64,000 nucleotides of DNA from Glutamicibacter mishrai. GTDB taxonomy: Bacteria; Actinomycetota; Actinomycetes; Actinomycetales; Micrococcaceae. Location of the stretch: NCBI RefSeq assembly GCF_012221945.1, contig NZ_CP032549.1:1798001-1862000 (forward strand), given 5' to 3'. The notes below the pieces were generated by a model. It was not told the origin of the DNA, did not search any database, and saw only the letters and a program-made list of their open reading frames with translations. The position numbers were made by a program, and so were the translations under genes. Shown piece after piece: positions 1 through 8,670 of this stretch; position 1 is the stretch's first letter; the number at the start of each line of letters is the position of its first letter.

Positions 1-744
1 CTGATCCTGACCATCAACCAGCCGAAATCGCTGAACGCGCTGGCCCAGGAGGTCGTCAATGACCTCGAAGCCTTCATCGACTGGTTTGAAACCACCGGAT
101 TCGAATACCGCGGAGTCATCATCACCGGCGCCGGGGAGAAGTCCTTTGTGGCCGGAGCCAACATCGTGCAGATGAACGCCATGGATTCCCAGGCCGCCCT
201 GGCCTACGGACGCCAGATGCACGCGGTGACCGAACGGCTGGAGTCCCTGCAGGTTCCGGTCATCGCAGCGGTCAACGGCTTCGCCCTGGGCGGCGGCTGC
301 GAAATCGCCCTGGCCTGCGACTTCATCTACGCCTCCGAGAACGCCAGCTTCGGCCAGCCCGAAGTGAACCTGGGCCTGGTGCCAGGCTTCGGCGGTTCGG
401 TGCGCCTGCCGCGCCGCATCGGCAATGCGCTGGCCCGCGAACTGATCTTCACCGGACGCAGGATCAAGTCCGCCGAAGCACTGCGGATCGGCCTGGCCAA
501 CCGGGTGGTCCCTGCCGAGGAGCTGATCGACCAGGCCGTGGCCACCATCGAGGAGATCGCCGCAGTCTCGCCCACCGCGGTGGCCAACGCCAAATCCGCG
601 CTGGTGCAGATGGATGCGCTGAACACCCATGACGCGCTGCTGGTGGAGGCCGACTCCTTCCAGCGGGCCTTCGCCACCAATGATTCGGTGGAAGGCCGGG
701 CCGCCTTCGTGGAAAAGCGCTCGCCGAACTTCCCCGGCAACTAG
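1..744 (+). CDS. Enoyl-CoA hydratase/isomerase family protein (5' end outside window)
   Basis: The reading frame is open from the first base, so the gene starts upstream and 247 codons are visible. Crotonase-fold enzymes hydrate or isomerise enoyl-CoA thioesters, usually in beta-oxidation. The fold is clear from the INQP..LNAL start of the domain, the first oxyanion-hole stretch KSFVAGANI, the second oxyanion-hole stretch GFALGGGCE, and the QPEVNLGLVPGFGGS loop carrying the usual catalytic Glu region. The C-terminus (VEGRAAFVEKRSPNF) is typical for short-chain enoyl-CoA hydratase. The stop overlaps the next start by one base, suggesting co-transcription. The exact substrate cannot be read from the sequence. 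Confidence 0.9.
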   Translation: MILTINQPKSLNALAQEVVNDLEAFIDWFETTGFEYRGVIITGAGEKSFVAGANIVQMNAMDSQAALAYGRQMHAVTERLESLQVPVIAAVNGFALGGGCEIALACDFIYASENASFGQPEVNLGLVPGFGGSVRLPRRIGNALARELIFTGRRIKSAEALRIGLANRVVPAEELIDQAVATIEEIAAVSPTAVANAKSALVQMDALNTHDALLVEADSFQRAFATNDSVEGRAAFVEKRSPNFPGN

Positions 745-1412
745 TGATGCACTACGGGGCCCACCCGGACCAGCACCTCCAGTTCTTCGAACCCGAGCAC
801 AGCACGGCCCGCGGCGCGGTGATGATCATCCACGGCGGCTATTGGCGGGAGAGGTACACCGCGCAGCTCGGCGTCCCGCTGGCACAGGATCTGGCGGCCC
901 GCGGGATTCCGGCCTACAACCTGGAGTACCGGCGGGGGACCGGCAGTGCCGCGGCGATGCTCGCCGACGCCCGGCTGGCTCTGGGGCTGATCAAGGAGGA
1001 CGGGCCGATAACGCTGATCGGCCATTCGGCCGGAGCGCAGCTGGCCTGTGTGCTGGCCGCGAATGATCCGCGCGTCACCCAGGTGGTCAGCCAGGCCGGG
1101 CTGCTGGACCTGGAGTATGCGCGCAGGCAGGGGCTCAGCGATTCCGCGGTGGACCTGCTGCTCGATGGGGCGCCGCTGGCGACCTATAGCCCGGTGGAAT
1201 TATGGCCGATGCCCGCCCGTGTCGTAATCTTTCATGGTCGCGAGGATGCCGACGTTCCGTTGAAAATCGCCCAGCGCGCCGCCCACAAGGCGGCGGCTCT
1301 CGGCCAGGACTACCGCTTCGCGTTGTTCCCGGGCGATCATTACACTTGGATTGACCCGCGCAGCAGCCAATGGGCCGCCTGCGTGCGCGCCCTGTCACCT
1401 GCGCACTATTAA
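744..1412 (+). CDS. Alpha/beta hydrolase, HGGYW-type (arylformamidase/esterase-like)
   Basis: A 222-residue alpha/beta hydrolase. The oxyanion-hole motif HGGYW is at about residues 30-34, the nucleophile elbow GHSAG (Ser95) follows, then FHGREDADVPL supplies the acid and GDHYTW the His. HGGxW is typical of the kynurenine-formamidase-like and BD-FAE branches, but no kyn gene is nearby, so a general esterase role is equally possible. Translation could start at GTG 744, overlapping the previous stop by one base, or at ATG 747. No strong Shine-Dalgarno is visible, which fits translational coupling to the upstream hydratase gene. Confidence 0.75.
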   Translation: MMHYGAHPDQHLQFFEPEHSTARGAVMIIHGGYWRERYTAQLGVPLAQDLAARGIPAYNLEYRRGTGSAAAMLADARLALGLIKEDGPITLIGHSAGAQLACVLAANDPRVTQVVSQAGLLDLEYARRQGLSDSAVDLLLDGAPLATYSPVELWPMPARVVIFHGREDADVPLKIAQRAAHKAAALGQDYRFALFPGDHYTWIDPRSSQWAACVRALSPAHY

Positions 1413-1421
1413 AGGAGCAGC

Positions 1422-2321
1422 ATGAACCCGACCGTGATCGGCGAAGCCCTCGTTGACGTCCTGGCCTCAGGCATTACCCCAGCCCAGGAATTTGTTGGCG
1501 GCAGCCCGCTGAACGTCGCGGTCTCACTGGCTCGCCTGGGTTACCCCGGAACCCTGATTTCCCGTTGGGGCGCCGACGACAAGGGCGCGAAGATCGAGGA
1601 TTACCTCAAGGACAACAACGTCAAGTACCTGGGCGGCGCCGATGACGAGGCGACCGTGATCGCCCACGGCATCCTCGACCCCGCCGGCGGCGCGGCCTTC
1701 GCCTTTAATGCCTTCTGGCAGATGCCGACCATCGGCCCGGAACTGCCGCAGGACGTGGAACTGGTCCACACCGGCTCCATCGCCACGCTGTTCAGCCCAG
1801 AAGAGCTTTTGCCGCTGCTCTCCGCCGCGCGCACGCATGCGACCATCAGCTATGACCCTAACTTGCGCCCATCGCTGGTCACCAATCATGCCCAGACGGT
1901 GGCCGAGGTGGAACGCTTTGTCGGCCAGGCCGACGTTGTGCGCGTCTCGGGCATCGACCTGAAGTGGATGTACCCGATGCGTTCGGTGCATGAGTCGGCC
2001 CGCGCCTGGCTGGATATGGGCCCGGCCATCGTCGTATCCACCGCCGGATCGCGTGGCTCCTGGGGCGTGGTGCGCGCCGGGGATGCAGAATTCATCGCAC
2101 CGTCGGTAGAGGTCACCGACACCGTGGGCGCCGGTGATACCTTCACCGCGGCCTTGCTGTGCTGGCTGGCAGAGCACGACATGATTGGCGCTGCCAACCG
2201 CGAGAAGCTGGGCCAGCTGCAGATCAGCGAACTGTCCCTGGCCCTGGAATTCGCCGCCAAGGCGGCAGCCGTGACCGTTCAACGTGCCGGTGCCAACCCG
2301 CCGCGGCGCGAGGAGCTCTAG
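1422..2321 (+). CDS. PfkB-family carbohydrate kinase (fructokinase-like)
   Basis: A 299-residue ribokinase/PfkB-family kinase that phosphorylates a sugar with ATP. The N-terminus (VIGEALVDVL) and the GGSPLNVAVSLARLG substrate-binding signature are those of fructokinases. The second PfkB signature with GAGDTF (about residues 236-241) carries the catalytic base Asp239. The RBS AAGGAGCAGC precedes the ATG. The HAD phosphatase gene begins two bases after the stop, so the two are probably one operon. Fructose is the likeliest substrate by similarity, but neighbours do not settle it. Confidence 0.85.
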   Translation: MNPTVIGEALVDVLASGITPAQEFVGGSPLNVAVSLARLGYPGTLISRWGADDKGAKIEDYLKDNNVKYLGGADDEATVIAHGILDPAGGAAFAFNAFWQMPTIGPELPQDVELVHTGSIATLFSPEELLPLLSAARTHATISYDPNLRPSLVTNHAQTVAEVERFVGQADVVRVSGIDLKWMYPMRSVHESARAWLDMGPAIVVSTAGSRGSWGVVRAGDAEFIAPSVEVTDTVGAGDTFTAALLCWLAEHDMIGAANREKLGQLQISELSLALEFAAKAAAVTVQRAGANPPRREEL

Positions 2322-2322
2322 C

Positions 2323-3117
2323 GTGATCAAGCTGATCGCCTCGGACCTGGATGGGACCATCGTCGCCCCGGACGGGACGATATCCGCGCGAACCCGCCAG
2401 GCGTTCCTGGATGCCCGCAAGGCCGGGATCCAGATCGTTTTTGTCACCGGGCGCCCGTTCCGCTGGCTTACCCCGGTGATCGAGGCCTTTGGCGGCCTGG
2501 GTACCGTCATCTGCTCCAACGGCGCGGTGCTCTACGATCTGGAGCGCGACGAGGTGATCTGGTCCCGGACGTTGAGTGCCGCCACGGCACGCGAAGCCGC
2601 GCAGATCATCACCGAAGTGGAGCCGGAGGCGACCTTCGCGGCGGAGACCACCAAGGGCCTGCATCTTGGCGAGGGCTTCGCTGACCGGCACCATAATTTC
2701 GGTGTGCAGGCGGTGATGGATCTGTCCTCGGATGCCATCGACGGCGAGGGCATCGTCAAATTCCTTGCGCGCTCCCAGCACCTGGCCATCGACGATTTTT
2801 ATGCTGCCGTGAGGCCCAAGCTCAGCCATCTGGTCTCCATCACCCACTCGGCCTTTGACGTGTCGCTGTTGGAGATGGCCCACGTGGACATCCATAAGGC
2901 GCGGACCCTGAACGAATACTGCCAGCGCTTGGATATCACCCCGGAAGAAGTGATGGCTTTCGGCGATATGCCCAACGACATCCAGATGCTCGAATTCGCC
3001 GGACATGGCTACGCCATGGCCTCGGGGCACCCCACCACGCTGGCCACGGCCCGCTACTGTGCCCCATCCCTGGCCGAAGACGGCGTCGCCCAGGTCATCG
3101 AGGAATTGCTGAAATGA
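2323..3117 (+). CDS. Cof-type HAD-superfamily hydrolase
   Basis: A 264-residue HAD phosphatase of the Cof (IIB cap) type, acting on small phosphorylated metabolites. Motif I is SDLDGT (Asp8 nucleophile, Asp10), motif II lies in VTGRPF, and motifs III/IV are in the C-terminal VMAFGDMPNDIQML. The start is GTG 2323, chosen because AGGAG lies 7 bases upstream and the catalytic motif then sits at the usual distance from the N-terminus; the longer in-frame opening would add 13 residues overlapping the kinase gene. It overlaps the next gene by ATGA. Confidence 0.85.
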   Translation: MIKLIASDLDGTIVAPDGTISARTRQAFLDARKAGIQIVFVTGRPFRWLTPVIEAFGGLGTVICSNGAVLYDLERDEVIWSRTLSAATAREAAQIITEVEPEATFAAETTKGLHLGEGFADRHHNFGVQAVMDLSSDAIDGEGIVKFLARSQHLAIDDFYAAVRPKLSHLVSITHSAFDVSLLEMAHVDIHKARTLNEYCQRLDITPEEVMAFGDMPNDIQMLEFAGHGYAMASGHPTTLATARYCAPSLAEDGVAQVIEELLK

Positions 3118-3836
3118 CGTACGCTTTCACTCACCGCGGCGTGCGCCATGCCGGTGAAGAGAATACGCTGGTGGCCTTCCAGCGCGCCGTGGATCTCGGG
3201 GTGCTCCATCTGGAATCCGACGTGCACGCCTCGGCTGATGGCACGGTCTACCTGTTCCATGATGAGACCTTGGACCGGGTGACCGATGCCAGCGGAAAAT
3301 TCAATGAGCGCACCGATGACCAGCTCGCGCAGATCACCGCTGGCGGAGAACCGCTGTGCACCCTTGACCAGTTGCTCGATGCCTTCCCGCAGGCGCAGGT
3401 CGTGAACCTCGACGTCAAAGACGAACACGTCATCGGCCCGTTGGCCGAGCTGATCGAACGGCGCGGGGCGCATCAGCAGATCGCCTTGGCTTCATTTTCC
3501 AGCGCACGCAGCCATGCGGTGCGCCACCTTCTGTCGGCGCCGATCAGGCGCTCGCCGGGGCAGCGTGAAATCATCCTGATTTGGCTCTGCGCCCACCTTC
3601 TTGGCTGGGTTCCGAAGAAGCTGGTCAAGGATTTCTGGGCTGTACAGGTTCCCTTCAAACAGGGTTGGCTTCCCGTGGCCACCGGTCGTTTCACCCGGGC
3701 GGTCCAACGTGCCGGCGCGCAGGTGCACGTGTGGGTGGTCAATGACGAGCCGACCATGAAACTGCTCAAGGATCGCAAAGTCGACGCGATCATGAGCGAT
3801 GACGCGCAGCTATTGATGAAGGTGCTCGGATCCTAG
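3114..3836 (+). CDS. Glycerophosphodiester phosphodiesterase family protein
   Basis: A 240-residue GDPD-family enzyme, expected to hydrolyse glycerophosphodiesters to glycerol-3-phosphate and an alcohol. The family signature is complete: HRG (7-9), EN (15-16), ESDVH with the acidic metal ligands, then LFHDETLDRVT with the catalytic His. The late VNLDVK strand and VWVVND strand near the C-terminus are typical. There is no signal peptide, so the enzyme is cytoplasmic. The start overlaps the HAD gene by ATGA. Its stop codon is shared head-on with the stop of the convergent gene at the tetranucleotide CTAG (3833-3836). Confidence 0.88.
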   Translation: MTYAFTHRGVRHAGEENTLVAFQRAVDLGVLHLESDVHASADGTVYLFHDETLDRVTDASGKFNERTDDQLAQITAGGEPLCTLDQLLDAFPQAQVVNLDVKDEHVIGPLAELIERRGAHQQIALASFSSARSHAVRHLLSAPIRRSPGQREIILIWLCAHLLGWVPKKLVKDFWAVQVPFKQGWLPVATGRFTRAVQRAGAQVHVWVVNDEPTMKLLKDRKVDAIMSDDAQLLMKVLGS

Positions 3837-5041
3837 CCTGCACCTAAAGCGCTGTATTTGATGGTGTATTGATCCATGACAGCTTCATCCGGGGCGAATC
3901 CAAGGCCCGGTGTGCTCGGCAATGGCACGCTACCATCGGATTCCATGAGGCTTTGATGCGGCGCGTGCCAGGGATGAAGCTGCACATCCCAATTCAAGAA
4001 CGGGATCTCCAGTTCCGGGCGGAGATTGCCGTCCGACAGCTGCAACGGCGGATCCAGGGCAATGATTTGCGCGCTGGCCAGCAGTGCTGGGCCGTAATAG
4101 AAGCAATGCGGGATCACGTGCGCGCCGAGCCGTTGGCCTGCTTCGCGCACTTGCAGCATGGCGCTGATGCCGCCGATTTTCCCCACGCTTGGCTGCGCGA
4201 ATTCAAGGGCTCCTCGCTCCATGTCATTGATCAGGCCTTGGACTCCCGAGTGGTTTTCGCCGCCGGAGACATTCTTGAAGGCGGTATTCAGCTCGCGCAG
4301 GGAATGTGAATCGTCCGGTGGGAAGACCGGTTCTTCAATCCACAACAGATTCATGTCAGCCAGGTCTTCGAAACCCAAGCGGGCCTGGGCCGCATCCCAC
4401 TTGCAGTTCACATCGACCATCAGCGGGAGAGTACCAACTGTGTCCCGCGCGGTCTTGATGGCGGGCTTGAGGGATTCATGCAGCTTGAAAGCCCTGAATC
4501 CGCGGGATTTGGCGCGTTCGAGGTGGAACGAGACCTCCTGCGGATCCTCTGCGTAGTGCACCAGGGACGCGTAGGCGTGGACTTCGTGGCGGGCCTGGGC
4601 ATTGATGAACTCCCGAAGAGTCTTCTTGGCCCGCTTGGCTTCGATGTCCCAAAGAGCGATGTCGACAGCTGACAGTGCGTAATGGACCGGGCCCGTGCGT
4701 CCGAAGGCATGGAAAGCGTACTGAGCCGCGGGGAGACAGTCGTTCAGAACGGTTGTGCGCCCCAGGAAAAATGGCGCGACGATGTCTTCCAAAGCCGCCC
4801 ATGTGGCGGGATTCGTCTTGTGGCCGAACCCCTCGCCCCAGCCGACCAGGCCTTGGGCCGTGGTGATTTTGACGATCAATGATTCCATCTGTGTGAAAGT
4901 TCTTGATGATGCATTGAAAGTATCGATTGATTCCACATTGGAATCTTCTGTTTCTCTACGTGCTGCATCAAAGGGCATTGAAACTAGATAGAGTTCTATG
5001 GACTCGATAGTGTCATTAAATCCGGATCTGACCTGTGGCAA
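3833..5041 (-). CDS. Enolase-superfamily (mandelate racemase/muconate lactonizing enzyme type) dehydratase
   Basis: A 402-residue enolase-superfamily protein with an N-terminal capping domain (about 1-140) and a barrel domain. Metal ligands appear in order: Asp in LMVDVNCKW, Glu in LLWIEEPVFP, Glu in SGGENHSG. Candidate acid/base residues are FKLHE (a K-x-H form rather than the common K-x-K), VGKIGG and IPHCFYYGP. Sugar-acid dehydratases of this superfamily make 2-keto-3-deoxy acids. The start is TTG 5039-5041, the only usable start before the conserved SIELYLV strand, with AAAGGA about 8 bases upstream. It diverges from the ABC permeases and shares the LacI-type operator, placing it in the sugar cluster. 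Confidence 0.8.
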   Translation of the reverse strand: MPQVRSGFNDTIESIELYLVSMPFDAARRETEDSNVESIDTFNASSRTFTQMESLIVKITTAQGLVGWGEGFGHKTNPATWAALEDIVAPFFLGRTTVLNDCLPAAQYAFHAFGRTGPVHYALSAVDIALWDIEAKRAKKTLREFINAQARHEVHAYASLVHYAEDPQEVSFHLERAKSRGFRAFKLHESLKPAIKTARDTVGTLPLMVDVNCKWDAAQARLGFEDLADMNLLWIEEPVFPPDDSHSLRELNTAFKNVSGGENHSGVQGLINDMERGALEFAQPSVGKIGGISAMLQVREAGQRLGAHVIPHCFYYGPALLASAQIIALDPPLQLSDGNLRPELEIPFLNWDVQLHPWHAPHQSLMESDGSVPLPSTPGLGFAPDEAVMDQYTIKYSALGAG

Positions 5042-5151
5042 TTGGCCTATCCTTTCGTAGGTTTTCGGTGCGCCGAGGTGATGATATTTCGTCTGTGTGC
5101 GCTACTGCCCTGCTGGCATTACGGCTGCGATTATTCATCTGGCCAATGTGG

Positions 5152-5180
5152 TTGACCTCACGTTGCTCTTTAGTTTAGCG
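5152..5180 (+). promoter_or_regulatory. Candidate promoter of the ABC-permease operon
   Basis: TTGACC (5152-5157) and TTAGCG (5175-5180) are separated by 17 bases, a plausible but weak sigma-70-type pair upstream of the permease operon. The LacI-type operator lies 14 bases further downstream, over the expected transcription start. The -10 match is poor, so this is a candidate only. Confidence 0.35.
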
Positions 5181-5194
5181 TTGTGGAATAGAGA

Positions 5195-5212
5195 TTGGAA
5201 AGCGCATTCCAA
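5195..5212. promoter_or_regulatory. LacI-family operator 1 (divergent dehydratase/permease promoters)
   Basis: An 18-base palindrome TTGGAAAGCGCATTCCAA, matching in 8 of 9 pairs and centred on GCGC. It is nearly identical to the palindromes at 16268-16285 and 17484-17501 and has the classical LacI/CcpA-like operator form. It lies between the divergent dehydratase and permease genes. The LacI gene at 16373-17395 is the obvious candidate binder, by inference. Confidence 0.75.
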
Positions 5213-5293
5213 AGCATGTTGGCGAAGCATTTTTGAAGCAAGGAGTCAGTCATGTCGGTCCCGATTCGCAAGGGGCACCTTAGCGTTCTGATG

Positions 5294-5305
5294 AAAGGAG
5301 GTGAT
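5294..5305 (+). promoter_or_regulatory. Full-length Shine-Dalgarno sequence
   Basis: AAAGGAGGTGAT is a 12-base complement of the 16S rRNA 3' end, ending 5 bases before the GTG start at 5311. It decides the start of the first permease. Such a complete match is uncommon and would compensate for the GTG start codon. Confidence 0.7.
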
Positions 5306-5310
5306 GGCCA

Positions 5311-6237
5311 GTGAGTGCCATTGCCGAGTTGCAAAGCCTGAGTAAGACCAAGGGTCGGAAGGCTCCTGCAAAAGACAACAAGGCCGCTCATATCTTCCTG
5401 ATCCCCTGGACGATAGGGCTCTTTCTGGTCACGCTGGGACCGATGGCGATGTCCTTGTACCTCGCCTTCACGGATTACAACCTGTTGCAATCGCCGGAAT
5501 TCACCGGCTTGGACAACATCCAGCGGATGCTCGAGGACCAGCGGCTGCACAACTCGCTGCGAGTGACCTTCACCTACGTATTGATTGGCGTCCCGCTCCA
5601 GCTGGCTGTAGCACTGGGAGTAGCCATCCTGCTGGACCGTGGCATGCGCGGACTCTCGTTCTACCGCTCCGTTTTCTACCTGCCCTCAATGCTCGGATCC
5701 TCCGTAGCTATCGCAGTGCTGTGGAAGCAGATCTTCGGCACCACCGGCCTGGTCAACCAGATGCTGGAACTTATAGGAATCCAAGGCATCGGCTGGATTT
5801 CAGATCCGAATACATCGCTTGGAAGCCTGATCCTGCTCAACGTCTGGACCTTCGGATCACCCATGGTGATCTTCCTGGCAGGCCTGCGACAAGTGCCAGC
5901 CATGTACTACGAAGCCGCCTCCATTGACGGCGCTACGAAATGGCGCCAGTTCCGCAGCATCACCCTACCGATGATCAGCCCGATCATCTTCTTCAACCTC
6001 GTGCTGCAGATCATCGGCGCATTCCAGAACTTCACCCAAGCCTTCATCGTTTCCAACGGTTCAGGCGGGCCGGCGGACTCCACGATGTTCTTCACTCTGT
6101 ATCTGTACCAGCAAGGCTTCAAGCAATTCGACATGGGTTATGCCTCGGCCATGGCCTGGCTCCTGGTCCTCATAGTCGGCGCTTTCACCGCCGTGAACTT
6201 CTTAGTTTCAAAGTATTGGGTGTTCTACGATGACTAA
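5311..6237 (+). CDS. Carbohydrate ABC transporter permease, MalF/UgpA type
   Basis: A 308-residue inner-membrane permease of a CUT1 sugar ABC importer. Six hydrophobic helices are evident, the first at about residues 30-50 (FLIPWTIGLFLVTLGPMAM), and the EAA loop that docks the ATPase reads YYEAASIDGATKWRQF. The cytoplasmic N-terminus is basic. Translation starts at GTG 5311 behind a full-length Shine-Dalgarno. It overlaps the second permease by 8 bases. The matching binding protein lies 11 kb away at 17567 under a similar operator. No ATPase is encoded in the cluster. Confidence 0.9.
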   Translation: MSAIAELQSLSKTKGRKAPAKDNKAAHIFLIPWTIGLFLVTLGPMAMSLYLAFTDYNLLQSPEFTGLDNIQRMLEDQRLHNSLRVTFTYVLIGVPLQLAVALGVAILLDRGMRGLSFYRSVFYLPSMLGSSVAIAVLWKQIFGTTGLVNQMLELIGIQGIGWISDPNTSLGSLILLNVWTFGSPMVIFLAGLRQVPAMYYEAASIDGATKWRQFRSITLPMISPIIFFNLVLQIIGAFQNFTQAFIVSNGSGGPADSTMFFTLYLYQQGFKQFDMGYASAMAWLLVLIVGAFTAVNFLVSKYWVFYDD

Positions 6238-7210
6238 TCAAACTTCGGTACCGCAGTCAGCAGATCTTGACCAGGCAAGGCAGGATCACGTTCTCGACGA
6301 GGAGAAAATGCTGGGCCAGAAACCACCGGTAGGTGGAACCGACTCCAAGGGCCGCAGGGTCAAAGGGCACAAACCCAAGATGCGCACGCCACTGCGTTCG
6401 GTAGTAAAGCATGCCCTGCTGATCCTGGCAGCCGGCGTGATGATCTACCCGCTGCTGTGGATGGTTGCAAGTTCCTTCAGGCCCAATGACCTGATCTTCC
6501 GTGAAGCGGGCCTGGTCATTTCCCAAGTGGACTGGACCAACTACCCCAACGGGTGGGACGCCCTGTCGGAGCCATTCAGCAAGTACCTGATGAACTCCGC
6601 CATCCTGGTTTTGGGCTGCATCATCGGAAACCTGGTTTCTTGCTCCATGGCGGCATACGCTTTCGCCCGGCTTGAGTTCAAGTTCAAGAAGATCATGTTC
6701 GTTCTCATGCTGATGACGATCATGCTTCCGATTCACGTGATCATCGTTCCGCAGTACGTCATGTTCTCCCAGATCGGTTGGGTCAACACCTTCTGGCCGA
6801 TTATTGTCCCCAAGCTGCTGGCCACGGACGGATTCTTCATCTTCCTGATGATCCAGTTCATCCGCGGTATTCCTAAGGATATGGACGAAGCCGCCCGTAT
6901 CGATGGTGCCGGCCACCCGCGGATCTTCCTGCAGGTGATCCTGCCGCTGATGGTGCCGGCGTTGGCCACCACGGCGATCTTCACCTTCATCTGGACCTGG
7001 AGCGACTTCTTCACCTCGCTGATCTACCTGACGAACCCGAGCAACTACACCGTGCAGGTAGCGCTGAACGCGTTCATCGACTCCACCGGCGAATCGAACT
7101 GGGGCGCCCTGTTCGCGATGTCGATAGTCACCCTCATCCCGGTCTTCCTGGCCTTCCTCTTCGGCCAGAAATATCTGGTCAAGGGCATCGCCACGACCGG
7201 CATCAAATAA
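6230..7210 (+). CDS. Carbohydrate ABC transporter permease, MalG/UgpE type
   Basis: The second permease subunit, 326 residues, with an unusually long hydrophilic N-terminus (about 60 residues, charged) before the first helix HALLILAAGVMIYPLLWMV. The EAA loop is MDEAARIDGAGHPRIF. It pairs with the upstream MalF-type subunit to form the transmembrane channel. Its start overlaps the previous gene by 8 bases, so translation is coupled. An inverted repeat follows the stop and the oxidoreductase gene begins 96 bases later. Confidence 0.9.
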   Translation: MTNQTSVPQSADLDQARQDHVLDEEKMLGQKPPVGGTDSKGRRVKGHKPKMRTPLRSVVKHALLILAAGVMIYPLLWMVASSFRPNDLIFREAGLVISQVDWTNYPNGWDALSEPFSKYLMNSAILVLGCIIGNLVSCSMAAYAFARLEFKFKKIMFVLMLMTIMLPIHVIIVPQYVMFSQIGWVNTFWPIIVPKLLATDGFFIFLMIQFIRGIPKDMDEAARIDGAGHPRIFLQVILPLMVPALATTAIFTFIWTWSDFFTSLIYLTNPSNYTVQVALNAFIDSTGESNWGALFAMSIVTLIPVFLAFLFGQKYLVKGIATTGIK

Positions 7211-7219
7211 CCAAGTGCG

Positions 7220-7250
7220 AATGGCCCGGAGACCCAGAACCCGGGCCATT
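7220..7250 (+). promoter_or_regulatory. Hairpin between permease and oxidoreductase genes
   Basis: A perfect 10-bp inverted repeat: AATGGCCCGG at 7220-7229 and CCGGGCCATT at 7241-7250, with an 11-base loop. No U-tract follows, so it is unlikely to be a full terminator. It may stabilise the permease mRNA 3' end or partially attenuate expression of the downstream dehydrogenases. Confidence 0.5.
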
Positions 7251-7306
7251 GGCATGTCTGAAACTGGCCCAATGGCCGCGGCCCATAGCTAAGGAGAAAA
7301 CAACAC

Positions 7307-8662
7307 ATGGGAACAACAACACGCACGCGCTATGTGCTGATCGGTGCCGGCAACAGATGCGAAATGTACATCACCTCCATGCTCGGCGATCACAGCAACG
7401 TCGCTGAACTGGTCGCCTTGGCTGATACCAACCCAGGCCGCATCGAGTACTACCAGGATGTCGTCGAGCAGACCTTCGGCCAGCGGCTGGGGTCCTTTGA
7501 CCCCGCAGACCTTGAGGCGTACATCCGCGAGAACGCGATTGATCGAGTCATCATCACGACCCCGGACTATACCCACGCCTCCTTGATTTGCTCCTCCATG
7601 TACGCGGGCGCTGACGTCATCGTGGAAAAGCCGCTGACTATCGATGCCGCGAGCACCGCGCGCATTGCCCAGGCGGTTGCCGAGACCGGACGCGAAGTCA
7701 TCGTGGCCTTCAACTATCGCTACTCACCGCGCAATACGGCCTTGAAAAAGGCCATCGATGACGGACTGATCGGCCAGGTCACTTCCATTGATTTCAATTG
7801 GATGCTCGACACCGTTCATGGCGCCGACTACTTCCGCCGCTGGCACCGTCTGAAGGAGAATTCCGGCGGTCTGCTCATCCACAAATCGAGCCACCATTTT
7901 GACCTCGTCAACTGGTGGCTTGATGACTCGCCGCACAGCGTATTCGCCGCCGGAGGCCTGAAGTTCTATGGCCCGAAGAACGCCGAAGCCAGGGGCTTCG
8001 CGACCCACGAACGCGGCACGCACGACACCAGCGACCAAGAACCGTTCGACCTTGATCTGCGCAGCGATGAACGACTGGAGAAACTGTACCTGGCTAATGA
8101 GCACTTTGATGGGTACCGTCGCGACCAGGGCGTCTTCAACGGCCAGATTTCCATCGAAGACAATCTGAGCCTCACTGTTCAATACGACAAAGGCCCGATT
8201 CTTTCCTACTCGCTCAACGCGCACAGCCCCTGGGAAGGCTACCGGGTGGCCATTAACGGAACCGAAGGCCGACTGGAACTCGACGTGGTCGAGCGCGCAG
8301 CCGTCTTGCCGGCATCCGGCGGGAGGCCAGTGGATCCCTCCTACAGCGACGACGGGCAGAGCAGCAAGGTCCGTTCCAAAGGCGAACGCCTTGTGGTTCA
8401 GCGCCACTGGCAAGAAGCCGAAGAAATCCCGATCATCAATTCGGAAGGATCGCACGGAGGAGGCGACAAGCTGCTCCTGGAAGAACTCTTCGAAGGACGC
8501 CAGGCAGACGCCTACTCACGCCAAGCCGGGTTCCTCGACGGCGTCCGGGCCATTGCCGTAGGAATCTGCGGGAACAAATCCCTGGACACCGGCGCTCTCA
8601 TCGATGTTGCATCGGCCGGGCTAGGCGTTAATCTGTTATCGAATCAACAGGTTCAGGTGTAA
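7307..8662 (+). CDS. Gfo/Idh/MocA-family oxidoreductase
   Basis: A 451-residue NAD(P)-dependent sugar oxidoreductase. The N-terminal Rossmann fold is seen in YVLIGAGNRCEMYI (about 7-20), with VEKPL (about 106-110) carrying the family Lys and a C-terminal alpha/beta domain with GGLLIHKSSHHFDLVNWWL containing the His pair. It is longer than the usual 330-390 residues, from an insertion around residues 220-280. AAGGAG lies 10 bases before the ATG. It sits between permease and SDR genes in the LacI-regulated operon. The sugar substrate is not evident. Confidence 0.87.
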   Translation: MGTTTRTRYVLIGAGNRCEMYITSMLGDHSNVAELVALADTNPGRIEYYQDVVEQTFGQRLGSFDPADLEAYIRENAIDRVIITTPDYTHASLICSSMYAGADVIVEKPLTIDAASTARIAQAVAETGREVIVAFNYRYSPRNTALKKAIDDGLIGQVTSIDFNWMLDTVHGADYFRRWHRLKENSGGLLIHKSSHHFDLVNWWLDDSPHSVFAAGGLKFYGPKNAEARGFATHERGTHDTSDQEPFDLDLRSDERLEKLYLANEHFDGYRRDQGVFNGQISIEDNLSLTVQYDKGPILSYSLNAHSPWEGYRVAINGTEGRLELDVVERAAVLPASGGRPVDPSYSDDGQSSKVRSKGERLVVQRHWQEAEEIPIINSEGSHGGGDKLLLEELFEGRQADAYSRQAGFLDGVRAIAVGICGNKSLDTGALIDVASAGLGVNLLSNQQVQV

Positions 8663-8670
8663 TTGAATCC

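Noticed and set aside
7220..7250. Hairpin after the second permease, considered as an operon terminator
   Set aside because: No U-tract, and the downstream genes have no visible promoter of their own; retained only as an mRNA hairpin.
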